NCBI GenBank assembly: GCA_030431825.1 | Contig: JAUIIJ010000009.1 | Span: forward strand, 1 to 64,000 | Direction: 5' to 3' | From: Alphaproteobacteria bacterium | Lineage (GTDB): Bacteria > Pseudomonadota > Alphaproteobacteria > Rhodobacterales > Rhodobacteraceae | Length of the DNA: 64,000 nucleotides | Shown here: piece by piece, positions 44,284 through 53,311 of the stretch | How the letters are laid out: every line of letters starts with the position of its first letter | How positions within the stretch are numbered: position 1 is the stretch's first letter | Program-made: the position numbers and the translations under genes | The notes under the pieces: generated by a model | Seen by the model: only the letters and a program-made list of their open reading frames with translations | Told to the model about the DNA's origin: nothing | The model's database searches: none

Positions 44284-47237
44284 CCGAGCACTCGCCCAAC
44301 GACCAGTTTCATGCCTCGTCCTTCATGCAGGGGCACAACGCGGCGTATCTGGAGCAGCTGTATGCCCAGTATGCAAATGACCCGAACGCGGTCGACGAGG
44401 CTTGGGCAGCCTTTTTCGAGCAGCTCGGCGACACCGAGATTGACGTCAAGGCTGACGCAAGGGGACCGTCCTGGTCGCGCAGCGACTGGCCGCCGATGCC
44501 GAATGACGACCTGACCGGCGCGCTGACCGGCGAATACCCCGCCGCCGAGAGAGAGGCGGCCGGCAAGAAGATCGTCGAAAAGGCTGCCGCGGCCGGTATC
44601 GAGGTCAGCGAGGAACAGGTCAAACGCGCGGTGCTCGACAGCATCCGGGCACTGATGCTGATCCGGGCCTATCGGATCCGGGGTCACCTGGTGGCCGATC
44701 TCGATCCGTTGGGCCTGCGCGATCAGACCGCGCATCCCGAGCTCGATCCCAAGACCTACGGCTTTGCCGAGGCCGACATGGATCGGCCGATCTTCATCGA
44801 CAACGTCCTCGGTCTGCAGATCGCCAGCATGCGGCAGATCGTCGAGATCGTGAAGCGCACCTATTGTGGCACATTCGCCCTGCAGTACATGCATATCTCC
44901 AACCCGGAAGAGGCCGCCTGGCTCAAGGAACGGATCGAGGGCTTCGACAAGGAAATCCGCTTTACCCGCGAGGGACGCAAGGCGATCCTGAACAAGATGG
45001 TCGAGGCGGAAGGTTTTGAGAAATTCCTGCACGTCAAATACATGGGCACCAAGCGCTTTGGTCTTGACGGTGGCGAAAGCCTGATCCCGGCGATGGAGCA
45101 GATCATCAAGCGCGGCGGCGCGCTCGGGGTCAAGGACATCATCGTCGGCATGCCGCACCGGGGGCGCCTGTCGGTGCTGGCCAACGTGTTACAGAAACCT
45201 TACCGCGCGATATTCAACGAATTTCAGGGCGGCAGTTTCAAACCCGAGGATGTCGATGGCTCGGGTGACGTGAAATACCACCTTGGCGCGTCGAGCGATC
45301 GCGACTTCGACGGCAACACCGTGCACCTGTCGCTGACCGCCAACCCCAGCCATCTCGAAGCGGTCAACCCCGTCGTCCTGGGCAAGGCCCGCGCCAAGCA
45401 GGACCAGAACCACGACAGCGAACGCACATCCGTGCTGCCCATCCTGCTGCATGGCGATGCCGCATTTGCGGGTCAGGGCGTGGTTGCCGAGTGCTTTGGC
45501 CTCTCCGGGCTCAAGGGCCACAAGACGGGCGGCACCATGCATATCGTCGTGAACAACCAGATCGGCTTTACCACCGCACCGCATTTCAGCCGCAGTTCGC
45601 CCTATCCGACCGACATCGCGCTGATGGTGGAAGCGCCGATCTTTCACGTCAACGGCGACGATCCCGAGGCGGTCGTCCATGCCGCAAAGGTTGCCACCGA
45701 GTTCCGGCAGAAATTCCGCAAGGACGTGGTCGTCGATATCTTCTGCTATCGCCGGTTCGGGCATAACGAGGGCGACGAGCCCATGTTCACGAACCCGATC
45801 ATGTACAAGCAGATCAAGACCCACAAGACCACGCTCAGCCTGTATACCGAGCGGCTGGTCAAGGATGGCCTGATCCCCGAAGGCGAGATCGAGGACATGA
45901 AAGCCGCCTTCCAGGCGCATCTGAACGAGGAATTCGAAGCCGGCAAGGATTTCAAGCCCAACAAGGCCGACTGGCTCGACGGGCGCTGGTCGCATATCGA
46001 CAAGCATGGCGAGGAATACGTGCGCGGTGAAACCGCGATCACGCCCGAAACCCTCAAGGAAGTGGGCGACGCCCTGACCCGTGTGCCCGACGGTTTCCCG
46101 ATGCACCGGACCGTGTCGCGTTTGCTGGAAAGCAAGAAAGAGATGTTTGCCACCGGCAAGGGCATCGATTGGGCAACCGGCGAGGCACTGGCGTATGGGT
46201 CCCTGCTCACCGAGGGGTATCCCGTGCGGCTGGCCGGGCAGGATGCGACGCGCGGCACCTTCAGCCAGCGTCACTCCGGCCTGATAAACCAGGAAACCGA
46301 GGAGCGATACTTTCCGCTCAACAACATCCGCGCCGGTCAATCGCAATACGAAGTCATCGACTCGATGCTGAGCGAATATGCGGTGCTGGGCTTTGAATAT
46401 GGCTATTCGCTGGCCGAACCCAACGCCCTCGTGTTGTGGGAAGCACAGTTCGGCGATTTCGCCAATGGCGCGCAGATCATGTTCGACCAGTTCATCAGCT
46501 CGGGCGAAAGCAAATGGCTGCGCATGTCCGGTCTGGTCTGCCTGCTGCCGCATGGCTACGAGGGCCAGGGCCCCGAGCACAGCTCGGCCCGGCTCGAACG
46601 CTTCCTGCAGATGTGTGGCCAGGACAACTGGATCGTCGCCAACTGCACCACCCCGGCGAACTACTTCCACATCCTGCGCCGCCAGATTCACCGCAGCTTC
46701 CGCAAGCCGCTGATCCTGATGACGCCCAAGTCGCTGTTGCGCCACAAGCTAGCGATCTCCACCGCAGAGGAATTCACCACCGGATCGAGCTTTCACCGGG
46801 TGCTCTGGGACGATGCGGAAAAGGGGAACTCGGAAACCGAACTGGTCGCCGACAAGAAGATCAGGCGCGTGATAATGTGCTCGGGCAAGGTCTATTACGA
46901 CCTGCTCGAAGAACGCGACGCCCGTGGCATCGACGACATCTATCTCATCCGCATCGAACAGTTCTATCCGTTCCCGGCAATCTCGCTGGTCAAGGAACTC
47001 GAACGGTTCAAGGGGGCCGAGATGGTCTGGTGCCAGGAAGAGCCCAAGAACCAGGGGGCCTGGACCTTTATCGAACCCAACATCGAGTGGGTCTTGAACC
47101 GGATCAAGGCCAAGCACAAACGCCCGGTCTATGTCGGTCGCGCAACATCGGCATCGCCCGCGACCGGGCTCGCCAGCCAGCACAAGGCCCAACAAGCAGC
47201 GCTCGTGGATGAAGCGCTGACCATCGAAGGAAAGTAA
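44280..47237 (+). CDS. sucA: 2-oxoglutarate dehydrogenase E1 component
   Basis: The thiamine-diphosphate E1 that decarboxylates 2-oxoglutarate. The 985-residue length is standard. It begins with the E2-binding segment (SFMQGHNAAYLEQLYAQYA), then VGMPHRGRLSVLANV, the ThDP site near GDAAFAGQGVVAE, and the C-terminal transketolase-like domain with LPHGYEGQGPEHSSARLERF. It lies 3 nt upstream of sucB. Confidence 0.98.
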   Translation: MTEHSPNDQFHASSFMQGHNAAYLEQLYAQYANDPNAVDEAWAAFFEQLGDTEIDVKADARGPSWSRSDWPPMPNDDLTGALTGEYPAAEREAAGKKIVEKAAAAGIEVSEEQVKRAVLDSIRALMLIRAYRIRGHLVADLDPLGLRDQTAHPELDPKTYGFAEADMDRPIFIDNVLGLQIASMRQIVEIVKRTYCGTFALQYMHISNPEEAAWLKERIEGFDKEIRFTREGRKAILNKMVEAEGFEKFLHVKYMGTKRFGLDGGESLIPAMEQIIKRGGALGVKDIIVGMPHRGRLSVLANVLQKPYRAIFNEFQGGSFKPEDVDGSGDVKYHLGASSDRDFDGNTVHLSLTANPSHLEAVNPVVLGKARAKQDQNHDSERTSVLPILLHGDAAFAGQGVVAECFGLSGLKGHKTGGTMHIVVNNQIGFTTAPHFSRSSPYPTDIALMVEAPIFHVNGDDPEAVVHAAKVATEFRQKFRKDVVVDIFCYRRFGHNEGDEPMFTNPIMYKQIKTHKTTLSLYTERLVKDGLIPEGEIEDMKAAFQAHLNEEFEAGKDFKPNKADWLDGRWSHIDKHGEEYVRGETAITPETLKEVGDALTRVPDGFPMHRTVSRLLESKKEMFATGKGIDWATGEALAYGSLLTEGYPVRLAGQDATRGTFSQRHSGLINQETEERYFPLNNIRAGQSQYEVIDSMLSEYAVLGFEYGYSLAEPNALVLWEAQFGDFANGAQIMFDQFISSGESKWLRMSGLVCLLPHGYEGQGPEHSSARLERFLQMCGQDNWIVANCTTPANYFHILRRQIHRSFRKPLILMTPKSLLRHKLAISTAEEFTTGSSFHRVLWDDAEKGNSETELVADKKIRRVIMCSGKVYYDLLEERDARGIDDIYLIRIEQFYPFPAISLVKELERFKGAEMVWCQEEPKNQGAWTFIEPNIEWVLNRIKAKHKRPVYVGRATSASPATGLASQHKAQQAALVDEALTIEGK

Positions 47238-47240
47238 GTC

Positions 47241-48773
47241 ATGACAACCGAAGTACGCGTCCCGACGCTGGGCGAATCCGTGACCGAGGCCACCGTTGCC
47301 ACCTGGTTCAAGAAACCCGGCGATACGGTCGCGGTCGACGAAATGCTGTGCGAACTGGAAACCGACAAGGTGACCGTCGAAGTCCCCAGCCCCTCCGCCG
47401 GCAAGATGGGCGAAATCATCGCCGCCGAGGGCGAGACCGTGGGCGTTGACGCGCTGCTGGCCACGATCCTCGAAGGCGAAGGTGCCGATACGGCGGACGA
47501 GAAACCCGCCGCCTCCGCCGATGCCGATGCCGATGCCGATGGGGATGAGGCCGCGCCAACGGGTGACAGCATCGACGTGATGGTCCCCACCCTGGGCGAA
47601 TCCGTGACAGAAGCCACCGTCAGCACCTGGTTCAAGGCCGTGGGGGACTCGGTCGCGCAGGACGAGATGCTGTGCGAACTGGAAACCGACAAGGTCAGCG
47701 TGGAAGTGCCCTCGCCCGCCGCCGGCGTTCTGGCCGAAATCACCGCGCCCGAAGGCACCACGGTGGATGCCTCGGCCAAGCTCGCCGTGATCAGCGGCGG
47801 AGCCGACGGCACCGTCGCACCCGCCCCGCGCCCCGAAGCGCCCGCAGAGGCCCCGGCATCCTCCGGCAAGGCCGACATCGAAGACGCCCCAAGTGCCAGA
47901 AAGGCGATGGCCGAGGCCGGGGTCACGCGCGATCAGGTCACCGGAACCGGCCGCGACGGCCGCGTCATGAAAGACGATGTCGCCCGCGCCGTGGCTGCTG
48001 CAGCCGCCGCTCCGGCCCCCGCGGCAAGCGCCCCCGCCAGCGCGCCGCGCGCCCCGGTTCCCGCCGATGACGCCGCCCGCGAGGAGCGGGTCAAGATGAC
48101 CCGCCTGCGCCAGACCATCGCCAAGCGCCTGAAGGACAGCCAGAACACCGCTGCCATGCTCACCACCTATAACGAGGTCGACATGACCGAGGTGATGGCC
48201 CTGCGCAGCCAGTACAAGGACGAGTTCGAAAAGAAGCACGGCGTGCGGCTCGGCTTCATGTCCTTCTTCACCAAGGCCTGCTGCCACGCGCTGAAAGAGG
48301 TGCCCGAGGTCAACGCAGAGATCGACGGCAACGAGATCGTCTACAAGAATTTCGTCCACATGGGCGTTGCCGCCGGCACCCCCACCGGCCTCGTCGTGCC
48401 GGTGATCCGCGACGCCGACAGCATGTCTTTCGCCGAGATCGAAAAGGCGATTGCCGAAAAAGGCAAACGCGCCCGTGATGGCAAACTCTCGATGGCGGAG
48501 ATGCAGGGCGGCACCTTCACCCTGTCCAACGGCGGCGTCTACGGCTCGCTGATGTCCTCACCGATCCTGAACCCGCCGCAATCGGGCATCCTCGGCATGC
48601 ACAAGATCCAGCAACGCCCGATGGTCATCAACGGCGAAATCGTCGCCCGCCCGATGATGTACCTCGCCCTCAGCTACGACCACCGCATCGTCGACGGCAA
48701 GGGCGCCGTGACCTTCCTCGTGCGCGTGAAAGAGGCGCTGGAAGACCCACGCCGGTTGCTGATGGACCTTTAG
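47241..48773 (+). CDS. sucB: 2-oxoglutarate dehydrogenase E2 (succinyltransferase) with two lipoyl domains
   Basis: E2o transfers the succinyl group to CoA. Two lipoyl domains are present, with lysines K43 and K151 in near-identical ELETDKV motifs, separated by an Asp/Ala linker (ADADADAD). After a second linker come the E1/E3-binding domain ([21 protein letters not shown]), an Ala/Pro linker, and the catalytic domain with H481 and D485 in YDHRIVDG. The two lipoyl copies are very similar in DNA too. Length is 510 residues, longer than the single-lipoyl E. coli enzyme. Confidence 0.97.
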   Translation: MTTEVRVPTLGESVTEATVATWFKKPGDTVAVDEMLCELETDKVTVEVPSPSAGKMGEIIAAEGETVGVDALLATILEGEGADTADEKPAASADADADADGDEAAPTGDSIDVMVPTLGESVTEATVSTWFKAVGDSVAQDEMLCELETDKVSVEVPSPAAGVLAEITAPEGTTVDASAKLAVISGGADGTVAPAPRPEAPAEAPASSGKADIEDAPSARKAMAEAGVTRDQVTGTGRDGRVMKDDVARAVAAAAAAPAPAASAPASAPRAPVPADDAAREERVKMTRLRQTIAKRLKDSQNTAAMLTTYNEVDMTEVMALRSQYKDEFEKKHGVRLGFMSFFTKACCHALKEVPEVNAEIDGNEIVYKNFVHMGVAAGTPTGLVVPVIRDADSMSFAEIEKAIAEKGKRARDGKLSMAEMQGGTFTLSNGGVYGSLMSSPILNPPQSGILGMHKIQQRPMVINGEIVARPMMYLALSYDHRIVDGKGAVTFLVRVKEALEDPRRLLMDL

Positions 48774-48790
48774 ACTAGGTAGGTATCGCC

Positions 48791-49015
48791 ATGCCGCCAA
48801 TAAAACCGATCGATCTGCGGTCGCGCGTCAGGAACTGGTGGCATGGTGAAACTGTGGTAGATGAAAGTCCCGGGGCCATAATTTTTACAACTCGGCGGCA
48901 CTGGACTTCCAATTTGGCGCACAAGTTCGTCGACTTCGTTGCTCGCAAGTGGGAAAAGATCGCCACTTTGGCCATCGCGCCGGCGGGACTGGTTCTTGCT
49001 TATCTATCACTATGA
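48791..49015 (+). CDS. Small orphan ORF between sucB and the MAPEG gene
   Basis: A 74-residue ORF, ATG 17 nt after the sucB stop with AGGTAGG upstream. It is basic, contains RNWWHGETVVDESPGAIIF and ends in a single hydrophobic helix (IATLAIAPAGLVLAYLSL), so it may be a tail-anchored membrane protein. I do not recognise it. Composition is less GC-rich than its neighbours, like the orphan ORF after sucC. Confidence 0.5.
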   Translation: MPPIKPIDLRSRVRNWWHGETVVDESPGAIIFTTRRHWTSNLAHKFVDFVARKWEKIATLAIAPAGLVLAYLSL

Positions 49016-49028
49016 GAGAACGCTAGCT

Positions 49029-49418
49029 ATGACCCCCGAACTCACCGCCCTCACCCTCGCTGCGCTGCTGCAAATCCTGCAATTCGCGGCCTATTCGATC
49101 ACCGCCAACCTCCAGGTCGGATCGAAAACTGCGCTCGGCCCGCGCGACACTCCGGTACACCTCACCGGCACCGCAGGCCGCCTGCAACGGGCGATGAACA
49201 ACCATTTCGAGGGTCTGATACTCTTCACCATCCCCTGCGTGACCATCGCTCTGACCGATCAGTCCACCGCCTTCACCGCAACCTGCGCCTGGGCCTATCT
49301 CGTGGCCCGCATCCTCTATGTCCCCGCCTATGCCCTCGGCCTGAGCCCCTGGCGCTCGGTGATCTGGATGGTCGGCCTCATCGCCACCGCCCTGATGCTG
49401 CTGGCCTCCCTGACATGA
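49029..49418 (+). CDS. MAPEG family membrane protein
   Basis: A 129-residue, four-helix membrane protein of the MAPEG family (relatives include microsomal glutathione transferases and YecN). The signature region is GRLQRAMNNHFEGLILF followed by YLVARILYVPAYALG. The start at 49029 gives TPELTALTLAALLQ. Bacterial MAPEG proteins mostly lack an assigned reaction. It lies between sucB and lpdA. Confidence 0.87.
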   Translation: MTPELTALTLAALLQILQFAAYSITANLQVGSKTALGPRDTPVHLTGTAGRLQRAMNNHFEGLILFTIPCVTIALTDQSTAFTATCAWAYLVARILYVPAYALGLSPWRSVIWMVGLIATALMLLASLT

Positions 49419-49425
49419 CCTTCAT

Positions 49426-49498
49426 CTTTGTCGAAATACTCCGGGGTGAGGCGCAGACTGCGCCGAGGGGCAGCGCCCCTGCCCCGCTCAAAAAAAAG
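49426..49498. repeat. Roseobacter-type intergenic palindromic element
   Basis: The stretch reads TCGAAATACTCCGGGGTGAGG, then GGCGCAG-A-CTGCGCC and GGGGC-AGC-GCCCC hairpins, then an A run. I recall closely similar sequences as scattered extragenic repeats in Rhodobacteraceae genomes. It sits in the lpdA leader. Only one copy was noticed here. It could fold and affect lpdA expression. Confidence 0.6.
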
Positions 49499-49508
49499 GA
49501 CCTCTCTC

Positions 49509-50897
49509 ATGGCTGACTACGACGTGATCATCATCGGCGCCGGACCCGGCGGCTATGTCTGCGCCATCCGCTGCGCGCAACTCGGGCTCAAGACCGCCTG
49601 CGTCGAAGGCCGCGAAACCCTCGGCGGCACCTGCCTGAACGTCGGCTGCATCCCGTCCAAGGCTCTGCTGCACGCCAGCCATCAACTGCACGAAGCCGAG
49701 CACAACTTTGCCAGGATGGGCCTCAAGGGAAAATCGCCAAGCGTCGACTGGAAACAGATGCAGGCCTACAAGCAGGAAGTGATCGACACCAATACCAAGG
49801 GCGTCGAATTCCTGTTCAAGAAGAACAAGATCGACTGGCTCAAGGGCTGGGGCTCGATTCCCGAGGCCGGCAAGGTCAAGGTCGGAGACGAGGTTCACAC
49901 CGCCAGGAACATCATCATCGCCTCGGGCTCCGAGGCGTCCGCCCTGCCCGGCGTCGATATCGACGAAAAGGTGGTCGTGACCTCCACGGGCGCGCTGGAG
50001 CTTGGCAAGATCCCGAAGAAGATGGTCGTGATCGGGGCTGGTGTGATCGGGCTGGAACTGGGCAGTGTCTACGCCCGTCTCGGCGCCGACGTGACCGTCG
50101 TGGAATTCCTCGATGCGATCACCCCCGGCATGGATGGAGATGTGCAAAAGACCTTCCAGCGCATTCTCAAGAAACAGGGCCTGAAATTCGTCATGGGCGC
50201 GGCGGTGCAAAAGACCGAAGCAACCAAAACCAAGGCCAAGGTGCATTACAAACTGCGCAAGGACGACAGCGAACACGTGCTGGATGCCGATGTGGTCCTG
50301 CTCGCCACGGGTCGCAAACCCTATGTTGATGGTCTCGGGCTCGATGCGCTCGGCGTCGAGCGCAGCGAGCGCGGACAGATCAAGGTCGGCAAGGACTGGC
50401 AGACAAACGTACCGGGCATCTATGCGATCGGAGATTGCATCGACGGTCCGATGCTGGCCCACAAGGCCGAGGACGAAGGCATGGCCGCCGCCGAACAGGT
50501 CGCGGGCAAGCACGGGCATGTGAACTATGGCGTGATCCCGGGCGTGATCTACACCTGGCCCGAAGTCGCGAATGTCGGTGAAACCGAAGAGGCGCTCAAG
50601 AAAGCGAACCGCGCCTACAAGGTCGGCAAGTTCATGTTCATGGGCAATGGCCGCGCCAAGGCGAATTTCGCCGCCGACGGCTTTGTCAAGATCATCGCCG
50701 ACAAGGAAACCGACCGAATTCTCGGCGCGCATATCATCGGCCCCGGTGCCGGTGACCTGATCCACGAGATCTGTGTCGCGATGGAGTTCGGCGCCTCGGC
50801 CGAGGATCTTGCCATGACCTGCCACGCCCACCCGACCTATTCCGAAGCCGTGCGCGAAGCTGCACTGGCCTGTGGCAGCGGGGCCATCCACAGCTGA
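49509..50897 (+). CDS. lpdA: Dihydrolipoyl dehydrogenase (E3)
   Basis: E3 reoxidises lipoamide of the 2-oxoglutarate dehydrogenase complex. The FAD motif [15 protein letters not shown], the redox disulfide [13 protein letters not shown], the NAD motif [19 protein letters not shown] and the C-terminal His-Glu region [14 protein letters not shown] are present. Length is 462 residues. The start at 49509 is used; the 27-codon track extension translates the intergenic repeat. Confidence 0.97.
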   Translation: MADYDVIIIGAGPGGYVCAIRCAQLGLKTACVEGRETLGGTCLNVGCIPSKALLHASHQLHEAEHNFARMGLKGKSPSVDWKQMQAYKQEVIDTNTKGVEFLFKKNKIDWLKGWGSIPEAGKVKVGDEVHTARNIIIASGSEASALPGVDIDEKVVVTSTGALELGKIPKKMVVIGAGVIGLELGSVYARLGADVTVVEFLDAITPGMDGDVQKTFQRILKKQGLKFVMGAAVQKTEATKTKAKVHYKLRKDDSEHVLDADVVLLATGRKPYVDGLGLDALGVERSERGQIKVGKDWQTNVPGIYAIGDCIDGPMLAHKAEDEGMAAAEQVAGKHGHVNYGVIPGVIYTWPEVANVGETEEALKKANRAYKVGKFMFMGNGRAKANFAADGFVKIIADKETDRILGAHIIGPGAGDLIHEICVAMEFGASAEDLAMTCHAHPTYSEAVREAALACGSGAIHS

Positions 50898-50904
50898 TGT
50901 CGCG

Positions 50905-50926
50905 CCCGGCGGCTCAGGCCGCCGGG
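50905..50926. terminator. Shared hairpin between convergent lpdA and tetR
   Basis: A perfect 9-bp stem, CCCGGCGGC and GCCGCCGGG, with loop TCAG. The tetR stop codon occupies the loop. It lies 8 nt after lpdA. There is no T run on either strand, so termination would be weak or Rho-assisted. Confidence 0.45.
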
Positions 50927-51492
50927 ACCATCCAGGCGTCAAGATAGAGCGCAAGCCGCTCTTCGAAATCCTGCGCCCGATGCAGGGCGCAGAACTGCAG
51001 TGACATGGCCTGGACCGAAAAGGCCTGCACCCCCTCGGCGAGCAGGTCCGCCGATATGTCCCGCCGGTAGGCTCCGGTCTCGATCCACCCTGCCACCAGC
51101 ACGGAATATCGCTGCAAACATTGCGCGATCGGCCCGATCTCGGCGATCGCGGCCGCCCCGGAATAGCGCAGGATCAGGTCGAATACATAGCGCTCTGAGG
51201 TCATGAAACGGTGAAACGGTCTCAGCGCGGCGATCAGGGTCTCGACCGAAACGGGGGGCTCTGACGCTTCGGCGCGGTCAAGGCGATCAGCCAGTTCCGC
51301 CCCGACAAGCCGTTCCATCAACGCATCCTTGTCTTTGAAATGGGCAAAGAACGTCCCCTTGGCCACGCCCGCCCCGGACACCACGTCTTCGACGCGCAAG
51401 GCTTCGTAACCGCCGGACGCCACAAGCGCCTGCGCGACCTCGATCAAGCGGGCACGGGTCTTGAGCGTACGTTCCTGCACGGGTCTGGTCAT
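50914..51492 (-). CDS. TetR family transcriptional regulator
   Basis: A 192-residue repressor. The N-terminal HTH region is LIEVAQALVASGGYEALRVEDV followed by AGVAKGTFFAHFKDKDALMERL, a clear TetR pattern. The C-terminal ligand domain is divergent. The divergent gene is a flavodoxin-fold reductase, and three TGACC-N2-GGTCA palindromes lie between them, almost certainly its operators. The inducer is unknown, possibly a quinone or electrophile. Confidence 0.93.
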   Translation of the reverse strand: MTRPVQERTLKTRARLIEVAQALVASGGYEALRVEDVVSGAGVAKGTFFAHFKDKDALMERLVGAELADRLDRAEASEPPVSVETLIAALRPFHRFMTSERYVFDLILRYSGAAAIAEIGPIAQCLQRYSVLVAGWIETGAYRRDISADLLAEGVQAFSVQAMSLQFCALHRAQDFEERLALYLDAWMVPAA

Positions 51493-51513
51493 GCCCTTGG
51501 GTCGCAGCTTTTC

Positions 51514-51575
51514 TGACCAAGGTCAAATTTATATTGACCACGGTCATTTTTATTGCAAATAAGTGACCAAGGTCA
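51514..51575. promoter_or_regulatory. Triple TetR operator TGACCAMGGTCA
   Basis: Three 12-bp palindromes lie in the tetR/reductase gap: TGACCAAGGTCA (51514-51525), TGACCACGGTCA (51535-51546) and TGACCAAGGTCA (51564-51575). Centre spacings are 21 and 29 bp. The third ends 4 nt before the reductase ATG, so binding should block its expression; the first is near the tetR start. Confidence 0.8.
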
Positions 51576-51579
51576 ATTT

Positions 51580-52185
51580 ATGGAGCTGCCCGTGCCTGCC
51601 AAGAAGATTTTCATCCTGAACGGACATCCCGCCGAAACCAGCCTGTCACGCCGTTTCGCGGAAACCTATGCCACCGCCGCCCGCGCCGCGGGACATCAGG
51701 TGCGGATCACCAACCTCGGCGATCTCGCGTTCGACGACGATTTCGGCCAGGGAAATTACGAGAATTACAAGCCGCTCGAACCCGACCTGCAACAGGTGCT
51801 GTGCGATATCGAATGGAGCGATCATCTGGTCCTCGCCACGCCGATGTGGTGGGGCGGATTGCCCGCACGGCTCAAGGGGTTGATTGATCGCACATTCCTT
51901 CCGGGACGCACCTTCGACACCCGAAACACGGGGCTCGGCGGCATGCCCGCGCCGCTGCTGTCGGGACGCACGGCACGGGTGATACTCACGTCCGACACAC
52001 CGGGTTGGGTCATGCGGCTGCTGTATCGCCGCGCGTTGATCTGGCAGCTCAGGCGGCAGATACTCGGCTTTGTCGGCGTCAAACCGACGCGATTCACCTG
52101 GTTCGCCGGTGCCAGCCACCCGAAGCCCGGCCTGATCGAGAAATGGACCCGCCAGGTCCATGCCATCGGAGCGACAGCGGCCTGA
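51580..52185 (+). CDS. NAD(P)H dehydrogenase (quinone)-like flavodoxin-fold protein
   Basis: A flavodoxin-fold oxidoreductase of 201 residues (Flavodoxin_2 family). The FMN phosphate loop is NGHPAETSLSRRF, and ATPMWWGGLPARLKGLIDRTFLPGRTF is the hallmark of NQO1/MdaB/KefF-like quinone reductases. The chosen ATG lies 4 nt after the third TetR operator; a GTG four codons on is an alternative. It probably reduces quinones under control of the divergent TetR. Confidence 0.88.
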   Translation: MELPVPAKKIFILNGHPAETSLSRRFAETYATAARAAGHQVRITNLGDLAFDDDFGQGNYENYKPLEPDLQQVLCDIEWSDHLVLATPMWWGGLPARLKGLIDRTFLPGRTFDTRNTGLGGMPAPLLSGRTARVILTSDTPGWVMRLLYRRALIWQLRRQILGFVGVKPTRFTWFAGASHPKPGLIEKWTRQVHAIGATAA

Positions 52186-52190
52186 CGGTG

Positions 52191-52676
52191 CTACAGGTTC
52201 ATCACCATCTCATGCCACGCTGCGCCCGCGAAACCCGAGGCCGAACCGCGCACGTATCGATAGCCAAGTTTCTCGTACATCGGAACATAGTGGGACTTGC
52301 ACATGAGGTGGATGCTGGACTTGCCCGCGTCGGCCATGCGACGCACGAATGACTGCATCAGGGCACGGGCCAGCCCCCTGCCCTGACAGGCGGGGTCCAC
52401 CGCAACCGAGAGGATCACCACGTTGGGCGCCTCCGGATCATGTCCGGCCAGCGCCTTGAACGCATCGTCGGCCATGTCGACCTCATGGGCGCAACCGCTG
52501 TTGATAAAGCCTGCAATCACCCCGTTCTGTTCGAGCACCAGAAATCCCTGCGGATATGTGGCTATACGATCCGCAATCCGGCTGAGGGGGGCGGCTTCGC
52601 GCGCGGCATAGGCCGCCGCCTCGATTTCGCGGCAGCGGGCGGCATCCTCGGGTCGGGCCGGTCGAAATAACTGCAA
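52191..52676 (-). CDS. GNAT family N-acetyltransferase
   Basis: A 161-residue GNAT enzyme. The acetyl-CoA loop VDPACQGRGLARALM and the C-terminal MYEKLGYRYVRG are clear. I place the start at the TTG at 52676, 9 nt after AGGAG, because the track start (TTG 52715) lacks a ribosome-binding site and lies inside the end of the PPOX gene. The IHLMCKSHYVPMYEKLG stretch resembles arylalkylamine-type acetyltransferases. Substrate unknown. Confidence 0.82.
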   Translation of the reverse strand: MQLFRPARPEDAARCREIEAAAYAAREAAPLSRIADRIATYPQGFLVLEQNGVIAGFINSGCAHEVDMADDAFKALAGHDPEAPNVVILSVAVDPACQGRGLARALMQSFVRRMADAGKSSIHLMCKSHYVPMYEKLGYRYVRGSASGFAGAAWHEMVMNL

Positions 52677-52708
52677 GCGGTGGTCTCCTGGTTCAACTGC
52701 GCGCGGGT

Positions 52709-53311
52709 CTACCAAAGCGTCTTGGTCGCGCGCGCGGTCCAGCTGCGGTCATATTCGTTGCCGTCGATCTCGTCATCGGTCATCTCGGCGAGAATATCCC
52801 CGATCGTCGGCAGTCCGGCACGATCATCCCGCTGCCAGAGCCCCGCCCGCAACAGCGCGCGCGCACACTGGCAATAGATCTCGTCGATCGCGATGACGAT
52901 AACTGTCGTCGGCAGGCGGCCCTTGCGCTCGAAGCGATTGCGCAGCTCTGCGTCGGCCGTCAACCGGGCGGTCCCGTTGACACGGATGACAGTGTTGGAG
53001 CCGGCCACCATGAACATCAGCGAGACGCGACCGTCCGTCACGATATTGCGCAGCGAATCCAGACGGTTGTTGCCATGCCAATCGGGCATCGCAAGGGTTC
53101 CCGGGTCAAGCTCCTGCACCACCGGCCCGTCATCGCCACGGGGGCTGCCATCGGTGCCGCCTGTTCCGACCGTGGTCAGCACGCACAGCCGCGAGGCCAT
53201 GATCCACTTGCGATAGGTGGGCGTCATCCGCCGCGCGACCTTGCGCAGCGCCGGCTCGCTGGGCGTGCCGTACAGCGCCTCGAGCGCCTCTATCGTGTCA
53301 ATCTGCTCCAT
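52709..53311 (-). CDS. PPOX-type FMN-dependent flavoprotein
   Basis: A 200-residue protein of the pyridoxamine-phosphate-oxidase-like split-barrel class. Features are WIMASRLCVLTTVGTGGTDGSPRGD and the FMN-binding stretch GNNRLDSLRNIVTDGRVSLMF. It resembles the family annotated MSMEG_1061 in mycobacteria. The substrate is unknown; F420- or FMN-dependent reduction is possible. It overlaps the plsC stop by 14 nt, with plsC upstream and the GNAT gene downstream on the same strand. Confidence 0.83.
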   Translation of the reverse strand: MEQIDTIEALEALYGTPSEPALRKVARRMTPTYRKWIMASRLCVLTTVGTGGTDGSPRGDDGPVVQELDPGTLAMPDWHGNNRLDSLRNIVTDGRVSLMFMVAGSNTVIRVNGTARLTADAELRNRFERKGRLPTTVIVIAIDEIYCQCARALLRAGLWQRDDRAGLPTIGDILAEMTDDEIDGNEYDRSWTARATKTLW

